Below, in pieces: positions 61,149 through 64,000 of a DNA stretch of 64,000 nucleotides (position 1 is its first letter; every line of letters begins with the position of its first letter). The stretch covers positions 62,001-126,000 of the forward strand of contig NZ_JAUSTO010000002.1 of assembly GCF_030812885.1 (NCBI RefSeq), in the 5' to 3' direction. Source of the DNA: Moryella indoligenes. Lineage in GTDB: Bacteria > Bacillota > Clostridia > Lachnospirales > Lachnospiraceae. Made by a program: the position numbers and the translations under genes. The notes below the pieces were generated by a model. The model was not told where the DNA came from. It searched no databases and saw only the letters and a program-made list of their open reading frames with translations.

Positions 61149-61547
61149 ATGCGAAAGAAATACAATACGCCCCACCGCCGTCATGTGGTAAAGACCCGCA
61201 TGACCGATGAAGAATACGCCGACTTCACCGGGCGGCTGGCGGCTTATGAAATCAGCCAGTCCGAGTTTATCCGGCAAGCCATACGGAAAGCGACCATACG
61301 CCCCATTGTCACCGTTTCCCCGGTCAATGACGGGCTGCTTGCCGCCCTCTCCAAGCTCACGGCAGAGTACGGGAAAATCGGCGGCAACTTAAACCAGATT
61401 GCCCGGAGCCTGAACGAATACGGAAGCCCCTACCGGGGGCTGGAAAAGGAAGTGCGGGGAGCCGCCGCCGACCTTGCCGCCTTGAAGTTTGAAGTCTTGC
61501 AGAAAGTAGGTGAAGCCGTTGGCGATACTCAAACATATCAGCTCTAA
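61149..61547 (+). CDS. MobC-like relaxosome accessory protein
   Basis: 132 aa from ATG 61149, with AAAGGAGG upstream; a longer frame from 60975 has no site and enters the oriT region. N-terminal ribbon-helix-helix TRMTDEEYADFTGRLAAYEISQSEFIRQAI, C-terminal KLTAEYGKIGGNLNQIARSLNEYGS, the MobC signature. It binds oriT and aids the relaxase, whose gene overlaps by 38 nt. Confidence 0.9.
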   Translation: MRKKYNTPHRRHVVKTRMTDEEYADFTGRLAAYEISQSEFIRQAIRKATIRPIVTVSPVNDGLLAALSKLTAEYGKIGGNLNQIARSLNEYGSPYRGLEKEVRGAAADLAALKFEVLQKVGEAVGDTQTYQL

Positions 61548-63141
61548 AAATGCCAACTACGGGGACGCTGAAAAATACCTCACATTCGAGCATGACGAGT
61601 TTACCATGAAGCCCACCCTTGACGCAGACGGGCGGCTCATACCGAGGGTAGACTACCGCATATCCTCTCTGAATTGTGGCGGGGAGGATTTTGCCGTTGC
61701 CTGTATGCGCTCCAATCTCCGCTACGGCAAGAACCAGAAACGGGAGGACGTAAAGAGCCACCACTACATCATCAGCTTTGACCCACGGGACGGCCCGGAC
61801 AACGGCTTGACCGTTGATCGGGCGCAGGAGCTGGGCGAGAAGTTCTGCGCCGAGCATTTCCCCGGACACCAGGCCCTTGTCTGCACCCACCCGGACGGAC
61901 ACAGCCACACCGAAAATATCCATGTGCATATCGTCATTAACAGTCTGCGGATTGCGGAGGTTCCCATGCTGCCCCACATGGACAGGCCAGCGGACAGGAA
62001 AGCAGGCTGCAAGCACCGCTGTACGGACGCAGCTATGAACTATCTGAAAGCCGAAGTCATGGAGATGTGCCACAGCGAGGGGCTTTACCAGATAGACCTT
62101 TTGAACGGCAGCAAAGAACGCATTACCGAGCGTGAGTATTGGGCGCAGAAGAAAGGACAGGCTGCCCTTGACAGAGCCAACGCCCCTATTGCTGCGGACG
62201 GTATCGCGCCCCGGCAGACCAAGTTTGAAACGGATAAGGCGAAGCTGCGCCGGACTATCCGGGAAGCCCTTGCCGCTGCTTCCGGCTTTGATGAGTTTGC
62301 CGCCCTGCTTCTCCGGCATGGTGTGACCGTCAAGGAGAGCCGGGGGCGGCTAAGTTACCTCACGCCGGACAGGACGAAGCCAATTACCGCCCGGAAGCTG
62401 GGGGACGATTTTGACCGGGCTGCTGTCCTCTCCGTTTTGGAGCAGAACGCCGCCAGAGCCGCCGAAAAACCCGCAGCCATAGCGGAATACCCCGGCAGTA
62501 TCAAAGACCGCTTACGGACGAAAAAAGAAGCGAAAAACGCCCCGAACAATGACGCTGTACAGCGCATGGTAGACATAGCCGCCAAGCGAGCCGAGGGGAA
62601 AGGACGGGGCTATGAGAAGTGGGCGACCATGCACAACCTCAAACAGATGTCGGCTACCCTCATGCTCTACCAGCAGTATGGCTTTTCTTCCCCGGACGAG
62701 CTGGACGCTGCCATTTCCGCAGCCAACACCGCCACGCAGGAGAGCCTTGCCGGACTGAAAGGGCTGGAAGCCGCTATCCGGGAGAAAAAGGAATTGCAGC
62801 GCAACCTTTTGGGCTATATCGGCACGAAGCCCGCCCGTGACGGTCTGAAAGCGCAGAAATCGGAGAAAGCCCGGAGAGCCTACCGGGAACAGCACGAAAG
62901 CGATTTTATCATAGCGGACACAGCCGCCCGTTATTTCCGGGAGCATGGAATAACCAAGCTGCCAGCCAGCAAAGCCCTGCAAAGGGAGATTGAGCAGCTT
63001 ACCGTCCAGAAGAACGCCGGATATAACGACTACCGGGAGAAACGCCAGCGGGCGCAGGAGCTTCAGACAGTCAGACGCAATATCGACCAGATTTTAAGGG
63101 GCGCACCGAGCCAGCAGAAAAAGCGTGAACAGGAGCGTTAA
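61510..63141 (+). CDS. MobP-type relaxase (Relaxase/VirD2 family)
   Basis: 543 aa from GTG 61510. Relaxase domain in the first 220 residues: NYGDAEKYLTFEH with a candidate Tyr, HHYIISFDPRD, and H131xH133 and H138xH140 in HSHTENIHVHIVINS (metal site). The rest is helical. A 38-nt overlap with mobC indicates coupling. It nicks an oriT (candidate 60828-60947) and is a second relaxase in the window besides MobA/MobL. Confidence 0.93.
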   Translation: MKPLAILKHISSKNANYGDAEKYLTFEHDEFTMKPTLDADGRLIPRVDYRISSLNCGGEDFAVACMRSNLRYGKNQKREDVKSHHYIISFDPRDGPDNGLTVDRAQELGEKFCAEHFPGHQALVCTHPDGHSHTENIHVHIVINSLRIAEVPMLPHMDRPADRKAGCKHRCTDAAMNYLKAEVMEMCHSEGLYQIDLLNGSKERITEREYWAQKKGQAALDRANAPIAADGIAPRQTKFETDKAKLRRTIREALAAASGFDEFAALLLRHGVTVKESRGRLSYLTPDRTKPITARKLGDDFDRAAVLSVLEQNAARAAEKPAAIAEYPGSIKDRLRTKKEAKNAPNNDAVQRMVDIAAKRAEGKGRGYEKWATMHNLKQMSATLMLYQQYGFSSPDELDAAISAANTATQESLAGLKGLEAAIREKKELQRNLLGYIGTKPARDGLKAQKSEKARRAYREQHESDFIIADTAARYFREHGITKLPASKALQREIEQLTVQKNAGYNDYREKRQRAQELQTVRRNIDQILRGAPSQQKKREQER

Positions 63142-63327
63142 AGACCGCCCCGAAATGATACCGAAACCCTACAAAAATACAGGTATGATATGAACCCTTA
63201 CCGCAATACTCCCCGACTTCCAAACGGGGCTTACAGGGCAGAAAAAGCCCGAAAATGATACCGAGAACATACAGAAAATGCCCCCTATCCCGCTACACCG
63301 ATAGGAACGGCAGAAAGGAGCTTACCA

Positions 63328-63519
63328 TTGCCGAGAATGAGCAAGAAGCGGCGGCTGGAATGGTCTTTCTTCCTCAACCACCGCAACCGTATCACTTACA
63401 ACGACCTATGCCGGGGCTGCACCCGTGACTGCAAACAGAGCTTCCGGGCGGTTATCATACTATGCCCTCGCTATTATTCCAAACGCTGGAAAAAGGAGGA
63501 CGCAGCCTATGGCAGATAA
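63328..63519 (+). CDS. Small Cys-rich basic protein
   Basis: 63 aa from TTG 63328 with AAAGGAG spaced 7 nt; ATG at 63337 is the alternative. DLCRGCTRDCKQ and a later Cys (VIILCPRYY) may form a zinc site. It overlaps the next gene start, so the two are coupled. Function unknown. Confidence 0.6.
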   Translation: MPRMSKKRRLEWSFFLNHRNRITYNDLCRGCTRDCKQSFRAVIILCPRYYSKRWKKEDAAYGR

Positions 63520-64000
63520 CCGCAAATATTACTACCTCAAGCTGAAAGAGAGCTATTTTGACGATGATGCAATCGTTCTGCTGGAAAGTATGCAGGACGG
63601 CGTTATCTATTCCAACATTCTCTTGAAGCTGTACTTGAAATCGCTGAAAAACGGCGGGAAATTGCAGCTTGACGAGAATATCCCCTACACCGCCCAGATG
63701 ATTGCGACCATTACCCGCCAGCAGGTAGGTACCGTAGAGAGAGCTTTGAAAATCTTTATGAAGCTGGGGCTTGTGGAGCCTTTGCCAAGCGGCGCACTCT
63801 ACATGAGCAACATTGAGCTTTTAATCGGCCAGTCCTCTACCGAGGGGGAGCGCAAGCGCAGGGCGCGGCTGGCTTTGCAGGAACAAAAAGCCCTGCCGCA
63901 GACAGGGGCGGACAAATGTCCACCATATCGAGCGGACATTTGTCCACCAGAGATAGAGATAGAGAAAGAGATAGATATAGAAATAGAAAAAGAGAGAGAG
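63509..64000 (+). CDS. Phage-type replisome organizer N-terminal protein (cut by window end)
   Basis: Begins MADNRKYYYLKLKESYFDDDAIVLLESMQDGVIYSNILLKLYLKSL, the phage replisome organizer domain of RepA/DnaD-like initiators. AAAAGGAGG upstream. 164 codons are visible; the last part becomes a low-complexity (GAGATA)-like tract encoding EIEIEKEIDIEIEKE. Third replication initiator in the window, belonging to the right-hand element. Its 3' end is outside. Confidence 0.85.
   Translation, partial: MADNRKYYYLKLKESYFDDDAIVLLESMQDGVIYSNILLKLYLKSLKNGGKLQLDENIPYTAQMIATITRQQVGTVERALKIFMKLGLVEPLPSGALYMSNIELLIGQSSTEGERKRRARLALQEQKALPQTGADKCPPYRADICPPEIEIEKEIDIEIEKERE

Noticed and set aside
61357..62319. 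Minus-strand open frame of 320 codons
   Set aside because: Antisense to the relaxase with G/C-rich shadow composition.
63950..64000. Microsatellite-like GAGATA tract as a non-coding repeat
   Set aside because: It is in frame with the replication protein and encodes Glu/Ile-rich residues.
1..64000. CRISPR array
   Set aside because: The only regular array (21008-21196) has degenerate 24-bp units with no spacers, and no cas genes are present.

Overview
The window looks like chromosomal DNA of a gut-type Clostridia/Lachnospiraceae bacterium (inference from gene families, strong GGAGG-type ribosome binding sites, and clostridial conjugative and mobilizable elements with tet and ABC-F genes). The first 36 kb is a chromosome rich in transport and sugar-acid genes but scarred by deletions and frameshifts. 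The last 26 kb is a mosaic of integrative elements.

1-16.5 kb: lipoprotein (cut by the window edge); LysR regulator divergent from an IlvD/Edd-type dehydratase and GntP permease; LRR/membrane remnant; L-2-hydroxyacid dehydrogenase; methyltransferase, Tag glycosylase and macrodomain genes; a broken Smr gene; three overlapping genes with two ParB-like proteins; an IS3/IS256 chimera; an NSS transporter; a YcxB-like protein; AhpC; a fused ABC-transporter remnant; a small membrane protein.

16.6-26.3 kb: a minus-strand cluster of YjiH-like membrane protein, MoxR ATPase, VWA protein and a frameshifted enzyme I (ptsI). Between yjiH and moxR lies a 24-bp tandem repeat and a terminator. A 59-bp copy of that terminator sits inverted inside the NCS1 permease gene, whose frame is rescued by a probable compensating 1-nt loss. 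Then a DIP1984-family gene, a truncated BMP-type binding protein and a metallophosphoesterase.

26.3-36.3 kb: a probable sugar-acid/hydroxy-acid regulon: flavoprotein reductase, GntR/LacI-type regulator and Fe-dependent alcohol dehydrogenase on the minus strand; HIT protein, complete TRAP transporter (DctP, DctQ, DctM) and a second IlvD/Edd dehydratase on the plus strand. Three promoters share the core ATGTATACT followed by ACAAAT-type repeats.

36.3-43.2 kb: a complete IS3 copy joins the chromosome to the first 15 codons of a topoisomerase III-like gene, then Fic, DUF protein, ParB, ParA, replication initiator and two small Cys-rich proteins: one end of an integrative element. It ends at a 45-bp tRNA-Arg(CCU) 3'-half with no tRNA 5' half, i.e. 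an attachment site.

43.2-64 kb: a second element (HTH excisionase-like, replication initiator, PcfB, VirD4/PcfC, Maff2). pcfC is split by a 7.76-kb mobilizable element carrying a large serine recombinase, an Lsa-like ABC-F protein, a hairpin-rich oriT with an RSF1010-type nick sequence, a MobA/MobL relaxase, VanZ and TnpW. Next come a Tet(M/O/W-class) ribosomal protection gene with its attenuator, an Xre-like protein, a methyltransferase, a sigma factor, MobC, a second relaxase, and a replication protein cut by the window end.
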